Source: Charina bottae (Eukaryota > Chordata > Lepidosauria > Squamata > Charinaidae). Taken from it: a DNA stretch of 64,000 bases. Positions 1 to 12,932 of the stretch are shown one piece after another (within the stretch, counting starts at the first letter, position 1; each line of letters begins with the position of its first letter). The DNA lies in contig JALMGJ010000005.1 of NCBI GenBank assembly GCA_023362775.1, forward strand, positions 70,300,963 to 70,364,962. The letters are read 5' to 3'. The translations under genes and the position numbers were made by a program. The notes beneath the pieces are model-generated. The model was not told where the DNA came from. It was given only the letters and a program-made list of their open reading frames with translations, and ran no database searches.

Positions 1-2315
1 CTTTCTAGATTAATGGTCCACTGACATGATGCCTGATGTAACTATATATTGGACTAGTAGTGCCAATATACTTCCTAGTAGTAGTATTGGAACTAGTAGT
101 TCCAATATACTTCCAGTCTAACAGATTTAGATGCCTCTGAAGCATGAATTGCCTCCGAGCCAAGCAACATTGGAAGAAGGGTTCACGGTTTCATTTACTG
201 CTACTGTGATTCGTGTTAAACTGCTCCATCCAGTTTTCCAACTGTAAAGTGGAACTTAAGTGCATAACTTTTTTCATTGCAGGGAAATAGTGTGAATGAA
301 TATAATAGTAGAAAAGCCCTGTAGGAGACTGTCGAACGATGTAGAATAGCCTAGAAGAGCCTGCCCTTTCCATATCTCATAGATTGCTTATGTTCTGGAT
401 TATTAATAGAAGATGTAAGTTGCCTTATACCCAAGCACTACAATAAAGAATAAAACTGAACTCTAAGGGTATTTGTGGTGGTGGTGATAGAGGAGCAGGA
501 ATTGCTCACCATGACAACTTTTTCCAGTGTTAATAGATTATATTAAGCCACAGTGTGATTTCTTTGGTTTCGAGTTAGTGCGATGGGCGAGCTCAGCCAC
601 TGTGATCTGTAAATGGATTTCTTGTTAGCATTATCTGTGAAGCTGACCGTTATAATTTATCCAACCAAGCATGACTTGGTGCAATGGGTGAATTTAGGGT
701 TATGTGATGGAAAATTAGGTATCAGGATTAACCCACCTTCTCTCTTTTCTTTCAATAGCAATCTTTGGTTTCCTCTTAGCTCTGATTGGCTTTGGAGAGG
801 GGGGATAATAGGTATCAGTATCGTGCCTGTCTTCCACAATTTGAAGAAATTGCTCCTTTTTTCCTTTTGAGAATAATCTTTTTTAAAAATCGGAAAATCT
901 AACCATAATTCTCAATATACTGACCCTCAGTATTTTGTTCTATAATAAATTGAAATAGGTTGTTAGCAGTGGGTCTGCATCATACAATCTAACAGGTTTA
1001 GCATTGATAGAAAAAGAGATGAATGAATATGAATCCATATGAGAGACACCAAAGACAACTTATGATTGTCAGCCCCACGAGGTAGACCAAACCAGAAAAT
1101 CAACTCCACAACGAAACTAGAACTATACTTTATTGAGATAGGCTATAATAATGTTATCTTGCATGTCTGATGGTGCTTTAACACCCTGAATCGGAGTTGT
1201 TTGCTTGGCCCGCTTTTGAATATTATCTTGCTTCCCAGGACTTAAAGAATGTTTCAGTCCTCTTTGCCTGGGTAATGATTCTTCCGTATTTCTGTCAAGA
1301 TCACCTCCCTTACTCTCTACAACTATTGGCAATTGATTGCTCAGACAGTATTTCAAATATAATAAAGTAAATACCTAGCATTATCTTCTTCAGATCAATT
1401 GTATGCTTTATTCAAGGAGAACCCCCCCCCCCAACAAACACTCTTGACCAGTTTTCCCTTTGGGTTAGAATGTCTTGGTTCAGATCACTTCTAATGATTC
1501 AATGCAGTTTCACATTTCAACATGTTAGCATTTTGCTGCAGCTTGGCCTCCTGCCATGGAACTGAGATATGTAGATGATACGGTTACTAGGCACTTAGCA
1601 TCTTCGTCCCCTTCTCCCCCCAAGATGGAAATGCAGATGCTGACAACAACCATTTCAGTTGCCTACCGCACATGGCTTCCTGTCTCGGTTATTGCCAGTG
1701 AAGTAATAACAATAGTTAAGGGAAACTCGAGTAACCTTGAGCAGCAGTAACAGCTATGCCCAAAGATGAGTGTCAGAGTTCATATCTTGCTGCAATTCCT
1801 TTCAACTGTTGTGTAGCTTTAATGTCTGTGCTGCACCTGTTGTTGGTATTTTTAAAGGAGGGACTCAACGGTAAATCCTGGGGAATCTGAACTCTAAAAC
1901 TCTTTGTATTCTTTTTAAAATATTAGGGAGATTAAACAATGAATCCTTGGGACCTCAATTCTAAAATGACCTTAAATATATTGGGCTTGGGGGATCAAGT
2001 GGTAGTGTAGAGCCTGTTCAATGGTTATGCTGAATGCTGTGAATGTTTTTGTAACTTGCCTGCTGAATACATTTTATGGGTTTTAACATGGTTTTATATG
2101 TTTTGTTTCTTATTTGTATTGTGCTGTTTTTGTTGAAGTTTTTAATGGATGTGAGCCACCCATAGTCACTTATGTGAGATGGGCTACTATGCAAATTGAA
2201 TGAATGAATGAATCAATATTTGGATGTAAGTATTCTCAATGCAAGTTCCTATATAGCGGTGGCTGTCTTTTCTCCTCCTCCTCCTCAACACTCCACCCTA
2301 TTATTCTCTACTTAG
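1..2315 (+). other. CCNJ: CCNJ upstream intron (partial)
   Basis: No coding exon is visible in this stretch. It precedes the splice acceptor at 2314-2315, so it is read as the intron between the first coding exon of CCNJ, outside the window, and the exon at 2316. I looked for the expected N-terminal cyclin J codons and did not find them. The only recognisable content is a worn LINE tail at about 2090-2217. Confidence 0.75.
2090..2217 (+). repeat. L2/CR1-type LINE 3' tail, decayed
   Basis: An AT-rich stretch is followed by a degraded 'gccacccatagtcac...gagatgggc' block and then (GAAT)n. This is the order seen at the 3' end of the large L2 copy at 23.1-23.2 kb. Only the tail survives. Confidence 0.6.
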
Positions 2316-2526
2316 GAGCTGAAGCTACCCTCTTATAAAGGCCAGTCTCCCCAGTTAAATCTGAGAAGATATTTTGCAGACTTGATTGCCATTGTGAGCA
2401 ATCGCTTCCGACTCTGTCCTGCTGCCCGACATCTTGCGGTTTACCTCCTGGACCTCTTTATGGACCGTTATGACATCTCCATTCAACAGCTACACGTGGT
2501 GGCTCTTTCCTGCTTGCTTTTGGCGA
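2316..2526 (+). CDS. CCNJ: CCNJ coding exon 2
   Basis: The acceptor is ctacttag before GAG (ELKLPSYKG), phase 0. The donor is gtaagt at 2527, leaving one base, A, that completes a serine codon with the next exon. It encodes the first helices of the cyclin box. Confidence 0.96.
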
Positions 2527-5500
2527 GTAAGTTCAAAGCAACAGGCTCAACAGGTAGAAATTACTTACCCAGACTAGAAACCAAGGAGTTTAATTCCTGA
2601 CATGTTGGGAATTAGATACTAAACCAGCCATCCTGAGACCCATCTCGGATCCCATAAACCCAAGTTTGTTTGTTTGCTAAGCTGCAGTGATTTCTGAAGA
2701 AAATGGATTCTATAACTTTTGGGGCAATATTTGCACAGCATATATTATACCAGACTAAATTTGTTGTTAATATGTTTTGCAAATAAAATGTGATGCTGCC
2801 CAAACTCAGAACGTCTTGTCTTTCACACATGATGGTATCTTCTATTCTTTTGATCCATTGTAAGAACCTTATTATGATATTTTGTAACGGTTAGCATATC
2901 CCTGATTTCAAAGTTTAAGGTGTTCATTTCTCAAACCTACTACATGGCCTGCAACCATACAGAAAGCTGCAGTATATTGAAGGATTGCACAGATTGCACA
3001 GTTCATACATAGCATTATGTATGAACTTGGCCAGTTGTGGGTAGTCAACAAACCAAGGTTAATTAAGCCATGCCTTAGCTTGATAGGTGGGTCCAGTCAA
3101 TTAGCACTATTCCAGTGTCATTCTTCTTACATTCTGCGTCTGCGTTGTATCACCAACTGAAGGCAAAACTGCCTGTGTCAAACATTGGACTAATTAATTT
3201 CACAATATGCCCAATGGCCCTTGTAAACAGGTAAAGTTCTCAAAAATTCACACCTGCCCCAAATCTGAAACCTCTTTTGTTTTAGGCTTGAAAATATGGA
3301 GATCAAAACCACTTTTTCCAATATGTCATTTAGCCTAAGTAAAAGAGGAATTGCTTCCCACTTCATGAGTAGCTCTGACAAACAGAATCCAATCATTAAA
3401 AAATTCTAGCTGCCAAGCATTGAATGAGAAAGTGATTTGAAATTTTTATTTATTTATTTATCTATCATACTTATATCACCGCCCATCTCCCCCCACAGAG
3501 GGGACTCTGGGCGGTTTACACAAAGTTGACAATTAAAACATATAAAAGCATATAAAATACCATACATAAATGTTGCCGCTGATCTGGCATCATGGATCTG
3601 TTATTAGAGACGATAAGAGTGTATTAGTGTGAAATGAGTCCAGCTGTGCTGCCACCTCTGCAGTAATGCACTTTTTGCCAAAAGCAATGATACTTGACGA
3701 CTAATTAGTAGCTGGGTCTTTTTAGAGAGACGACTCTCCCTTTACAACGTATAGCAATAGTTTTTTTTAATCGTTTCTTGTGCTCTAATGATATTCTACC
3801 CATTTCGTTTCTCTCAAGGCAAATTTGAAGAAAAGGAAGACAGTGTGCCTAAGCTGGAACAGCTGAACAGCTTGGGTTGCATGACTAACATGAGCCTGGT
3901 TCTCACGAAGCAGAATTTGCTGCACATGGAGCTGCTGTTGCTAGAAACCTTCCAGTGGAATCTCTGCCTCCCCACAGCGGCTCACTTCATAGACTACTAT
4001 CTCTCAATTGCCGTTCACGAATCAGACCTCCATGATGGGTGGCCAATGGTTTGCTTGGAGAAGACCAAGCTGTACATGGCAAAATATGCCGACTACTTTC
4101 TAGAAGTATCCCTGCAAGGTGCATTTTTATGGCTTTGTTCAAACTCCCCATGGTTACTTAGCTGCACGGGGGTTCCTGTGCTTGATGTAACTGTAATCCT
4201 CTGTCTCTCCAGATCATGCATTTTTAAATTATGCCCCTTCGTTAGTGGCTGCTGCATGCGTGGCTTCCTCAAGAATTATCTTGCGTCTTTCTCCAACGTG
4301 GCCAGTGCGACTCCATCGCCTTACAGCTTATTCCTGGGATTTTCTGTTGCCGTGTATTGAACGACTATTGGTGTAAGTGTTCATAATGGTTAAATTAAAT
4401 TAAAACCAACTTCTTGTATAATGTGGTATTTACCCATAGTAAAATGAGTTGTTTTAACAGATCACCATTATCTGTGATGGGAGTCCTCTTACAGTTGGGG
4501 ACAAAAATAAAAGATTCTGTTGAAAACAAGAAATGAGCAAGAAGTCCAGGCACCTGCCTGAGCTGGTAGCTGCCAAGAATGGAAGTCTTTGAAGATCAGC
4601 TCTTACTTAGGAATGACTGTTTACCTGATAGAATTAACGGTTTTGTAGGACCTAAGCAGAGTACTTCCCTTTTTTATTTATTTTTTTTATTTATTATTTA
4701 GATTTATCCCCGCCCATCTCTGCCATGGCAGACTTTTTTCCCTCAGGGTTGTGTTATTTCTTCTTGTTTGATCTCCACCCAGGTTTATTTCCTCCATTCT
4801 CTCTCATTCCCGGTGCTGCTACCCCTCACCACATCTCCACCCTGATTTTTTCCCCTTTTTCTCTTCTGCCAATTCTGTAGAAGAGGGGAACACGAGGCTG
4901 TGTATTTGTATGTTTTGGTGTGTGGGAGAGAACGGTTGATACAGAGAGAGAGGGTTTAATTGTAAATTTAAGTTATTTCATAGGCAATTAACAAGTCATT
5001 CACTTAATTTTTGTGTCCGGGCCTTCCTTGTTTCTCGAGTGTGGCTACCGACAAGAGCACGGGCATACATGAGTAGGTAGCTGTGTCAGATGCACACCCT
5101 TATTGGCAGGGGTGTGTGGAAATCTCCAGGACTGGGTTCAGCCAGGGTTAGCAACCATAAGTTGACAGAATAGGGAAACCGAAGGATTTTTGTCTGCGTT
5201 CATCGTGTTTTTCTATCTTCTTTAACTGGGGTGGGTGGGTGGGTGGGTGGGGGCGTTTCTTAAAGTTCAGGCCATCCTGGGTAAATATCATGGCTTGACT
5301 TGGCTTGACTCCCCGTTGGGGGAGACGGGCGGTCATATAAATTTAATAAATAAGGTAACTGAGCATTTTGAGTTTCCAGAGATGGAGCCAACAGGAAAAT
5401 GTTAACTCTACCTCTTCTAGCTAAAAACCAGGGCTTAAGATGCCTTTCTCTCCTATAGAAGAAACTCTCCTTTCAGTCTTGTGTTCTGCCTTCCAGGAAG

Positions 5501-7486
5501 AACGACTGGCTCCATTTTGAGGGCCAAGGGGTGGGGAGGGGAAGGCAAGAGAATGAAGCAATGTGCAGAAGCACTATTAGCAAGGACTACGTGGCAGATC
5601 CAAAAGCCAACAGAGGTTGGCGGGTTTTCCCCTTGCTCCTCCTGTTAACCAGCCAGCAGAAAGGCCAAGGCCAAACGAGGAAGCAGCAGCAACCAGAAGC
5701 GATCAGATGGAGGAGTAGGTGAATGGTTGCACCAGCAATATGGCAGGACAAGAACTCTTCCCCCCTTCCCCCTTGTAATGGAAAAGAAATCAGGCAGGGC
5801 CAACAGTGGTGATCCTCCAGCGATTGGATCCAACCCAGAGGCTGGAAAAGGCAGCACAGCAGAATCCAGCCTCCCCAGGCTATAACGAGAGCAAGGGTGC
5901 AAGGTCTCCCTCTACTCTAGTGTTTCTCAACCTTGGCAACTTGAAGATGTGTGGACTTCAACTCCCAGAATTCCGCAGCCAGCATGTGCCACTTCTCACT
6001 TCTACTTTACTACTCTCCTACATAGGAGCCGGGTATATCCCTTTCCTGTTGGCTTTATCTTCAGTGACTAAGAATGAAAGTTGGACTTACTGTGAAGTAC
6101 CTCTTTGGCCACCAGAAGATGTACCCAACATTCCCTCCATACTTAGGAGAGAAAGAAGCAGGGGTGTCTGCAGATGTGGCCAAAAAGTTTGAGATGACAG
6201 TCTCCATGGTGAAACCACACATAATTTTTTTTTACCATACTCTGCGGACATCTCTGGGAAGAAGGTTAAGAGAGAAAGGAAGCAGCCAAAGATCAAAAAA
6301 CTGTCTTATGCTGAATGTTACACAATCTTCTATTCCCTTGTACTTTTGCCAGTGACAAGTGTTTGTTGTTACAGTGATATAGTCAGTAAAGAAGGAGTTG
6401 AACCACACTCCACTGAAGTCAATGCTTGTGGCTGAAGGGAGGGTTTGCTCCACCGGGCAACAGGAAATCTTAAGACCTGCTTTCTAGCTAGAAGAGGTGC
6501 AGTTGATCTTTCCTCTTAGGTCCATCTACCACCTACCAGACAGGTGCTTCATGGTAAGTTCCAGCTACTGTTCCAAATTATGTTATTGTAAGAAGATTGG
6601 CATTAGAATTTTGTTTGAAAAGCACATGAGCCATTTTTTCTTTGACTTTTGGATCAAGCTAGTTTCTTTTAACTTTCTATCAAATCATATTTCTGGTGGT
6701 TACAGTAAATAAACTTTCAATGTGTCTTATTTTAGAGATGTTTATTTCTGAAAAGGTTCGTTTTAAAACAGCATATGCAATTGTTTTACAAGCATGCAAA
6801 TTGTTTGTCTAAGATGTTAATGCTGATATTATTATATCCTGTTCTGGCTATCAAAACTAGGGCCAGGATCCAACGCTGATGGTCTATTTGCTGTACATAG
6901 TGGCATATATGTTTTCCCTAGATCTTCCTTGTAGCAGAAGTGCTTACGTTCAATCAAGATGAAATATTGGCCCATTCCCATCAAGCATGAATGAAAAAAC
7001 GTAATCCTCTGCTTGTACATGGGCTTGGATGAACTGTAGATTTCAGGCTTCGTAGTAAAACAGAAAATAATCGTTTTAATTTTATATTCTAGAGCCCATG
7101 ATAATGATGTAAAAGAAGCCAACAAGCAAAAAGGACAACATAGCTCTCAAGCTGCCCATAACACTTTATTTCAAGCAACCAGTCAACCCCCACAGCAGCA
7201 CGTACCCCATTATATTCAAGCGCATCAGACTCCTCTACCGTTTCTTCAAACAGCCCCACAACCGAACTGTCAGCCAATCATGTCAAGCAGTCACACCTCA
7301 GCCTACCCGATGCAGACTTGCCCAGCTGGTTTACAAGGTGGTGGTCAGGCTCGAGGTCATATACAGTCTTCTGGAATGTCACTAGCAGTCCCCATAGAGG
7401 TGAAGCCATGTTTAAATGTCTCCTATAATCGAACCTATCAGATTGCTGGACGTTACCCTTGTATTACTCCATGCTTTGAGAGGTGA
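2316..7486 (+). CDS. CCNJ: Cyclin J, exons 2-5 of the coding region (partial at 5' end)
   Basis: Cyclin-box protein of the cyclin J family, presumed to bind a cyclin-dependent kinase; its vertebrate role is poorly defined. Four coding exons join in frame: 2316-2526, 3819-4118, 4213-4372 and 7093-7486. They give 354 residues, against about 380 for the mammalian protein, so only about 23 N-terminal residues are missing upstream. The cyclin box is unmistakable: [12 protein letters not shown] and [18 protein letters not shown] in exons 2-3, then [20 protein letters not shown] and the second cyclin fold in exon 4 ([17 protein letters not shown]). The C-terminal tail is rich in Q, H and P and ends [10 protein letters not shown], the family's conserved end. 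All introns are GT-AG. No frame break is seen, so the gene looks functional. Downstream lies a long 3' UTR; the convergent neighbour is CC2D2B. Confidence 0.97.
3437..3600 (-). repeat. L2-type LINE 3' tail
   Basis: Reverse complement of the L2 end: (TTTA)n, then 'caccgcccatctcccccc' and 'ggggactctgggcgg', matching the 3' UTR of the L2 copy at 60.0-64.0 kb. It sits in the CCNJ intron. Confidence 0.85.
3819..4118 (+). CDS. CCNJ: CCNJ coding exon 3
   Basis: The acceptor is ctctcaag; the first two bases, GC, complete serine. The exon reads [19 protein letters not shown] and onward to [11 protein letters not shown]. The donor gtgcat at 4119 leaves one base, G. The following intron is only 94 bp. 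Confidence 0.96.
4213..4372 (+). CDS. CCNJ: CCNJ coding exon 4
   Basis: The acceptor tctctccag at 4204-4212 follows the 94-bp intron. The exon reads (D)[19 protein letters not shown] and ends with CIERLL plus two bases of a valine codon. The donor is gtaagt at 4373. The family usually has Y where H is found at the second position. Confidence 0.95.
4673..4735 (-). repeat. L2-type LINE tail fragment
   Basis: (TTTA)-rich run followed by 'ccccgcccatctctgccatgg', the minus-strand form of the L2 3' end, cut short. Confidence 0.6.
5228..5253 (+). repeat. (GGGT)n short repeat in CCNJ intron
   Basis: Six consecutive runs of three or more G separated by single T, on the sense strand of the CCNJ intron. 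It fits the G-quadruplex consensus. No regulatory role can be inferred from the sequence. Confidence 0.8.
5918..5985 (+). repeat. hAT MITE, one arm
   Basis: 'tgtttctcaaccttggcaac' and 'cttcaactcccagaattc' match the left arm of the palindromic MITE at 58227-58357. The right arm is absent, so this is a broken copy. Confidence 0.75.
7093..7486 (+). CDS. CCNJ: CCNJ terminal coding exon
   Basis: The acceptor is ttatattctag; the first base, A, completes GTA (Val). The exon then reads [11 protein letters not shown], a Q/H/P-rich low-complexity tail, [17 protein letters not shown] and the conserved end ITPCFER. The TGA stop is at 7484-7486. The exon is preceded by a 2.7 kb intron. Confidence 0.96.
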
Positions 7487-9900
7487 CGACTACAGCAGAA
7501 CTCTGTGTGTTACCGGTGTTCAATAAATAATAGAGGACAATTTTTAGTCCTCCTAACACATGGGAAATGGCTGAAAGAGAACACCATTTTTTCCTCTCAA
7601 AGGTAGTTCAGTTGCAGAAACTGAAAATACAAGAACATACCTACTAGCAGTATGTTATAATGGAGAAAGATGGAAAAAATACTTCTGGCACACAGTAGTT
7701 CTACGTGCTGAACTTAAAACATACGCTTAAAACTGTGTTGAGAGATACCTGTCCTGACTGCAAGTTTGTCTTCCTGCGAAGATGAAAGATTCTACGTGAG
7801 TTTGAAGACACTGCTGCTTCTACTTAGCTCTGTGCAGTATTGAGTAAGATACTAAACCATTAAAGTCCACTAAGTGCCATTGCTTTCCAGAAGATGGAGA
7901 GGCAAGTGGGAGAAGAGAACCTCTTCACCTAATGAGCAGCTCAGTTCTTTAGACATGCCCATGGATGAGAACTTGTATTTCAATGGCCTTGGATTGACGT
8001 TCTTCAATCTTCTACTTCAAGTATTCTTGTCTTCATTGAAACTCTGTAGAGATAAATTATCCTACCAACTCAGGGAATAATCAAAAGCTACTGTGATACA
8101 GGATAGGTATCATTTAAATAGTTATCTTAGGTTCTGTTCCTCAGGGTAATTGTAGTAGTAAATACCAAAGGGAGTTTAGATGCTCATCCAAGTACTCCCT
8201 TCCCCTAAAGGTCCTTTGCAATGAGACAGAGAAGAATAGGCATGTTGTATTTAAATGAAGCCAGTACTATGCCATAACCAATGGAGTATTGTTTGCAATT
8301 TATCCTACTTTATGCAACTAACTATTTGTGTCCAAAAAGTTCTATTTCTTTTTTCATTGTATTGATTCCTGGCTTCAAGGTACAGTTGAAATGCTTGCAA
8401 GAAATAAAGCCTTATTTATGATGGCCACAGAGCAGATGAGAAATGGAAGTTCTCAGACTCTTCCAGGACAACTGTATTTCTGTTTCTTCTGCCACATCAG
8501 CTGAAATTCAGGTATTCTTATAGTGTGAGCTAAGCAGTCACAATAAGGGTGCTACCTATGACCATCAGAAGTGTCCTTTTAAGTTCTTACGTTCTGTCCT
8601 TACCGAAAGCAGAATTACTTGAGTAAATAGGCAGTAAAGAATTCTGAGCATCATCTCGCTACCATTCAATATTAAGGAACTAATAATTTCATGTACTTGT
8701 ATCCAGTGGTCTGTGAGTCAAGTTTTAAGAGATTACTGAGAATGGAGGTGATGAGAACCCGAAGATAGACATTAATAATACAGACCTTCCCCAGTGGAAA
8801 AGGGACCATCCTAAATGGTTCTCATTTAAAGGAAAATAGCCTTAAAATGGCTCCCCTAGAGCTGACTCTGCTATGAGAAAATATTCTTTAATTTGGAGGA
8901 GAGGCTATCCTCTGTGGTGGTAATTATGTTATGCCATAATATATTTTGCGCATGTCTCCTTATGAAAATGGGGGATTTTGAGAGAGAGAAGTAAAGCATT
9001 CTGAAAACATACATTTTATATGCTAGGGAATGCCATGCTACTTCTTTCCTAAGCCTATTTTATTGTTGTCTTTCCCTTTGCATGTCTGAGAGGGGAAAAA
9101 TTGATAAGGTAACAGAATTGAGTGTCTGAGGTGTCTTCTTACATGATGTGATTTCTCATGATTTCTCATGATTTAATTTTATGTGGGGATGAAGGACTGC
9201 AAAATACTTCAGAAAAGGAATTATACTTATTTCAACTTGCAATACTATTCATAAAACTCTCCATACTTTAACTACCTCAATAATACTTTGAATGTACAAT
9301 TTTGTGGAGATCCACGACTTGAAATAACAGCACATTGTTTCTAAAATTCTTATGTTGCCTTCAGTTTCATCCTCCACATATGAGACAGCAGAGTAGACAT
9401 CTAATACATCTGAAAATTATCTTTCAGGCCTTTACACTCAAACATTAGCTAATAATTAACACTGGAATTATGCTGGGAGAGGTAATTTGTGTAGTTAAAC
9501 CAGGAAAGCTTACATAAAACGGACTATCTTATTTAAGGTATTTAAGTCATTAGACTTCCGTGCTAAAAATGGATCCATTACATGTTACTAGATTTGTGGC
9601 TCACTACTTATTTAATTTATTATTTAGCCTTTTGAGTTTGATGTTATAGATTGATATTGGCAATAGAATATGCACTGTGCAACATTTCCTATTACTTTCT
9701 TGTAAGTATTTGGTCAACCTTCACTGAATCCACACACTACTGAAGTTCCTGCTGCAGGAATTAAAATGTGTGTCATGATGAAAGAAATACACATTGAGAA
9801 AGAAAAAACCAGGTGAGTGCCATGCACTCTTTTTAAAAATAAAATTAGTTTTGTGTAACTTGTGTGTGTGTTTGAATAAAGTTACATTCATAATCATAGT
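7487..9900 (+). other. CCNJ: CCNJ 3' UTR (inferred extent)
   Basis: No coding exon and no young repeat interrupts this 2.4 kb, unlike the flanks. That fits a long conserved 3' UTR. AATAAA occurs at 7522-7527, 8403-8408 and 9875-9880, so alternative polyadenylation is possible. The distal end is inferred. Confidence 0.6.
9875..9880 (+). promoter_or_regulatory. CCNJ: Distal poly(A) signal candidate of CCNJ
   Basis: AATAAA after a short (TG)n run. It is the last hexamer before repeat-bearing intergenic DNA and the best candidate for the distal CCNJ end; cleavage is expected about 15-30 bases downstream. Confidence 0.5.
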
Positions 9901-9904
9901 GATA

Positions 9905-12335
9905 TTGCAATGCATTCCAGGTTTAGTTTCTACTATAATTAACACAACAGACATGAAGGGAAACAGGAAGGGTGTTCTTTTTAATTATCAAAAAGCCTGA
10001 ACTCTTGTACTCCGTCACTAACCTTCCTTGTCTGGAAAAGACACAAAGAGAAAGCAAAAAATGATCATAACTATGAATGATACTGAATCCACATATACCT
10101 TCTGCTAGAATACTCTTGAAAAAACAACCTTATTGAAAAATTGTTTAGTTGTATTTTAATTCTATCAGGCAATGCTATTTGCACTATTGCATGCAAGAAA
10201 ATGCAGTTACAGAAAACCCCATTCCTCTTCTTGAGCAAAGTCCGTATCTGGTTGTGCACAGAGAACATTGCTGAACAGAAAATAGTATGACATCTCACCT
10301 CCAAAAATCAATTTCCTAGTTGGTGCATGCTATCTTAGACATTATTCTAAATTAAATTTGTTATAGATAAATGCAGACACAGAGTAGTATGTATCTGAAA
10401 AGGAATCATTAGGGTATGAACATATGTGCTTCATCTTTGCTCTAGCAATTTCCAAAGCACCACTTTCAAAGGGTTTGCACAGCTCTGAGGAGAATGTTCA
10501 ATAACATTGGCATTGTGTCACTTGGTGTTAAAAACCTTGATGCAAGGAAGATGTTAAGTCTTTTAACCTCCAACTATTATTGGCCATCCAGTCAAAGGAG
10601 TGTGCTGCTGATAACATTTTATAGCTAATTCACCCTACTTGGTGGCCTCCGAGTGGGTATTTAGAAGCATTAGTTTAAAAAAAAACCTAAATGCTCCACT
10701 TACATAAATTGAACTTCTAAGTAAGGTATATATGCTACTAGATGGCCATATCTGAGTTTGCAACAAGCTTTGTTTCTGTTTTTGAGCTGCATGAATCCCA
10801 GCCACCATGTATGTCTGAATTGTGGTGGCATACATACTCAACTACCTTCCAGTCATAGAGGTCCAATTCTGAAGATGCTTGTGTGATGGGACTGCAATGT
10901 TTCAGAACATTTATTTGCCATGGTTTATATGACCCTCCCTCCAGAAGTCTGAGCAACTTACAACAACGAACTAAATACAGAGAAAGAACTGAAGCAATTG
11001 TCAACCACTACTAATATCCATCTCAAAAGATAGTATAATCCAGCACATAGTGGGTCTAGAATGTATCTGCAGTTTTTTAAAGTAGCTGCCTCCTTTACTG
11101 GAATTGCACAGCTGCTTTAAGGAGTTGTAGAGAGATACTATATTCATACTCCATGGGCTTCAAAGCACCTTTTTGGAACTGAATTTGAAACATTGCACAG
11201 CCCTATTGTGTAGCACCATTGGGTAGTATGAGAAGCATGTAGAGTTTATAATTTCAGAGAAAAAATTCCAAAATATTTGGCTATTAGTTGTATTGCAACC
11301 ATTGCCATTTGTCAGTAATTGCAGAGAAGAGAACATTTACATCATAAAAGGCAAGGAACCATACCTATAACAACAGTAGTAATTCATACAATAACTAATA
11401 CAGTATATAAAACAGAATAAATGTGAATTCTGAATTTATAAAACTCATCCTTGTAATTCTGACCCAAATTATGCTACAGGGGAAGGAGTGTAAGGCAAAA
11501 CATCCATGAAGAATCAGCAACTCTCCTTTTGTCATTCATTGCAACTCTGAAGATTGTGTAACTTCGATTCCCGTTAAAAGGCCTGCCTCTCGCTATACAG
11601 CAAGCAGCCCTCTCCAAATCAACGGGCCGTGTTCCATAATTGTGTGTCTGACTGGCCCAACGATCCGACGGTGTGGCAATCCTCAAGATTGCAAGGTCAT
11701 AATTTTAGCCCCTTTGCAACTCAAAACTACCATATGCTTGTTAGCAGTACCGAGATGTCCTTTAGAAAAAAGGCGTCTTTTTTTCTGCAGTACCAAAGCA
11801 TCTGAGCAATATTTGATCTAAAAAGATTTTCTGGATTGTCGTCAGAGGGATGGATTCTTGATTATCTATATACAGAAAAATCAATCCTGACACATCACTT
11901 AACACTAAGAAATAAATCATGCTTTGAATGGAGGGGTCCAAGCAGTATCATGAATCATTCTTGAAGTTACTAATAAACCATAATCAAAATATTGTTGGTT
12001 GATGCAGAAATTGCAGTAACGTGTCAAATTTATATCATTGATGAGCTTTTTTGGAAGGATTCAGAAATGTAGATTATTGAATCATCTTGGAAGCACATTG
12101 TGTAGCTGCATTTTTTCTACCGAACAATGATCAGTTGACTGATTTTTATATTTCAGAATTCCTTGACATTAAATATAAGCACATTTCAGTGTATTATGAA
12201 GGACATCAATATGGAGAACAATACAGAAATGTTCAGCATTCGTGATATCTGGTTTGGGTGTATTAAATTGTGTGCAAGCTTTGAGTTTCCACTTAGCGCT
12301 GCTCAAAGGAGGTGTCCAGAAGCTTTGCTTCCATT
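9905..12335. other. Intergenic, nothing recognised
   Basis: AT-rich sequence with only short chance ORFs on either strand. No splice-bounded exon, tRNA or recognisable repeat was seen. Confidence 0.5.
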
Positions 12336-12932
12336 TTCTTTTTTTTGTAATAAGAATTTTTATTAAGTTTAAAGCAAAGATAAAAACTACAAAAAACAAA
12401 AAAACTACAAAAAAGAAAAAATGAAAAAACAGAAAATGAAAAAAGATTTTTGGAGAGATTACAAGATGACTTTCAACAAGAATATTCAGCAATTTCCATA
12501 ATTAATCCCTTACTCTAACCCAAATCACATTATTTCTGTAAGTCATTCCATAAACACATAATAACAATCACTTAAAACAATTGCTCTTTCCCCTTATATA
12601 TAAAGAGAAATAAATATAAATCAACTTCCCCCCCCCCAAAGGAACCTATTTATTAAATATTTCCTTCCCATCGCTATTCTATATATTTCTGGCCACTATA
12701 ATAAAAATCAAATTATAAAAACATTTAAATTATCTACTTTTATACTTAATAATACTATAGCAATCTTAACCCTATTGAACCTAAAACAAAACGCTTATTC
12801 TTATACTTTATAAATCTTTTAAAAAATCAAGCAAACTTTTAACCATTAAAGAAAAATAAAATCATACAAGCCTTAATGTCAATACAAAATAATAAAAATC
12901 AAATTATAAAAACATTTAAATTATCTACTTTT

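Noticed and set aside
1556..1750. ATG-initiated frame MELRYVDD as the missing CCNJ first exon
   Set aside because: Only the first residues resemble the expected start by chance; no donor follows and the sequence does not continue like cyclin J.
2382..2600. Single + strand frame continuing past exon 2 of CCNJ
   Set aside because: It runs through a consensus donor gtaagt at 2527; the residues after LLASK are intronic.
11474..11686. GC-richer island with a 70-codon minus frame
   Set aside because: No homology, splice or promoter context was recognised; too little to call a feature.
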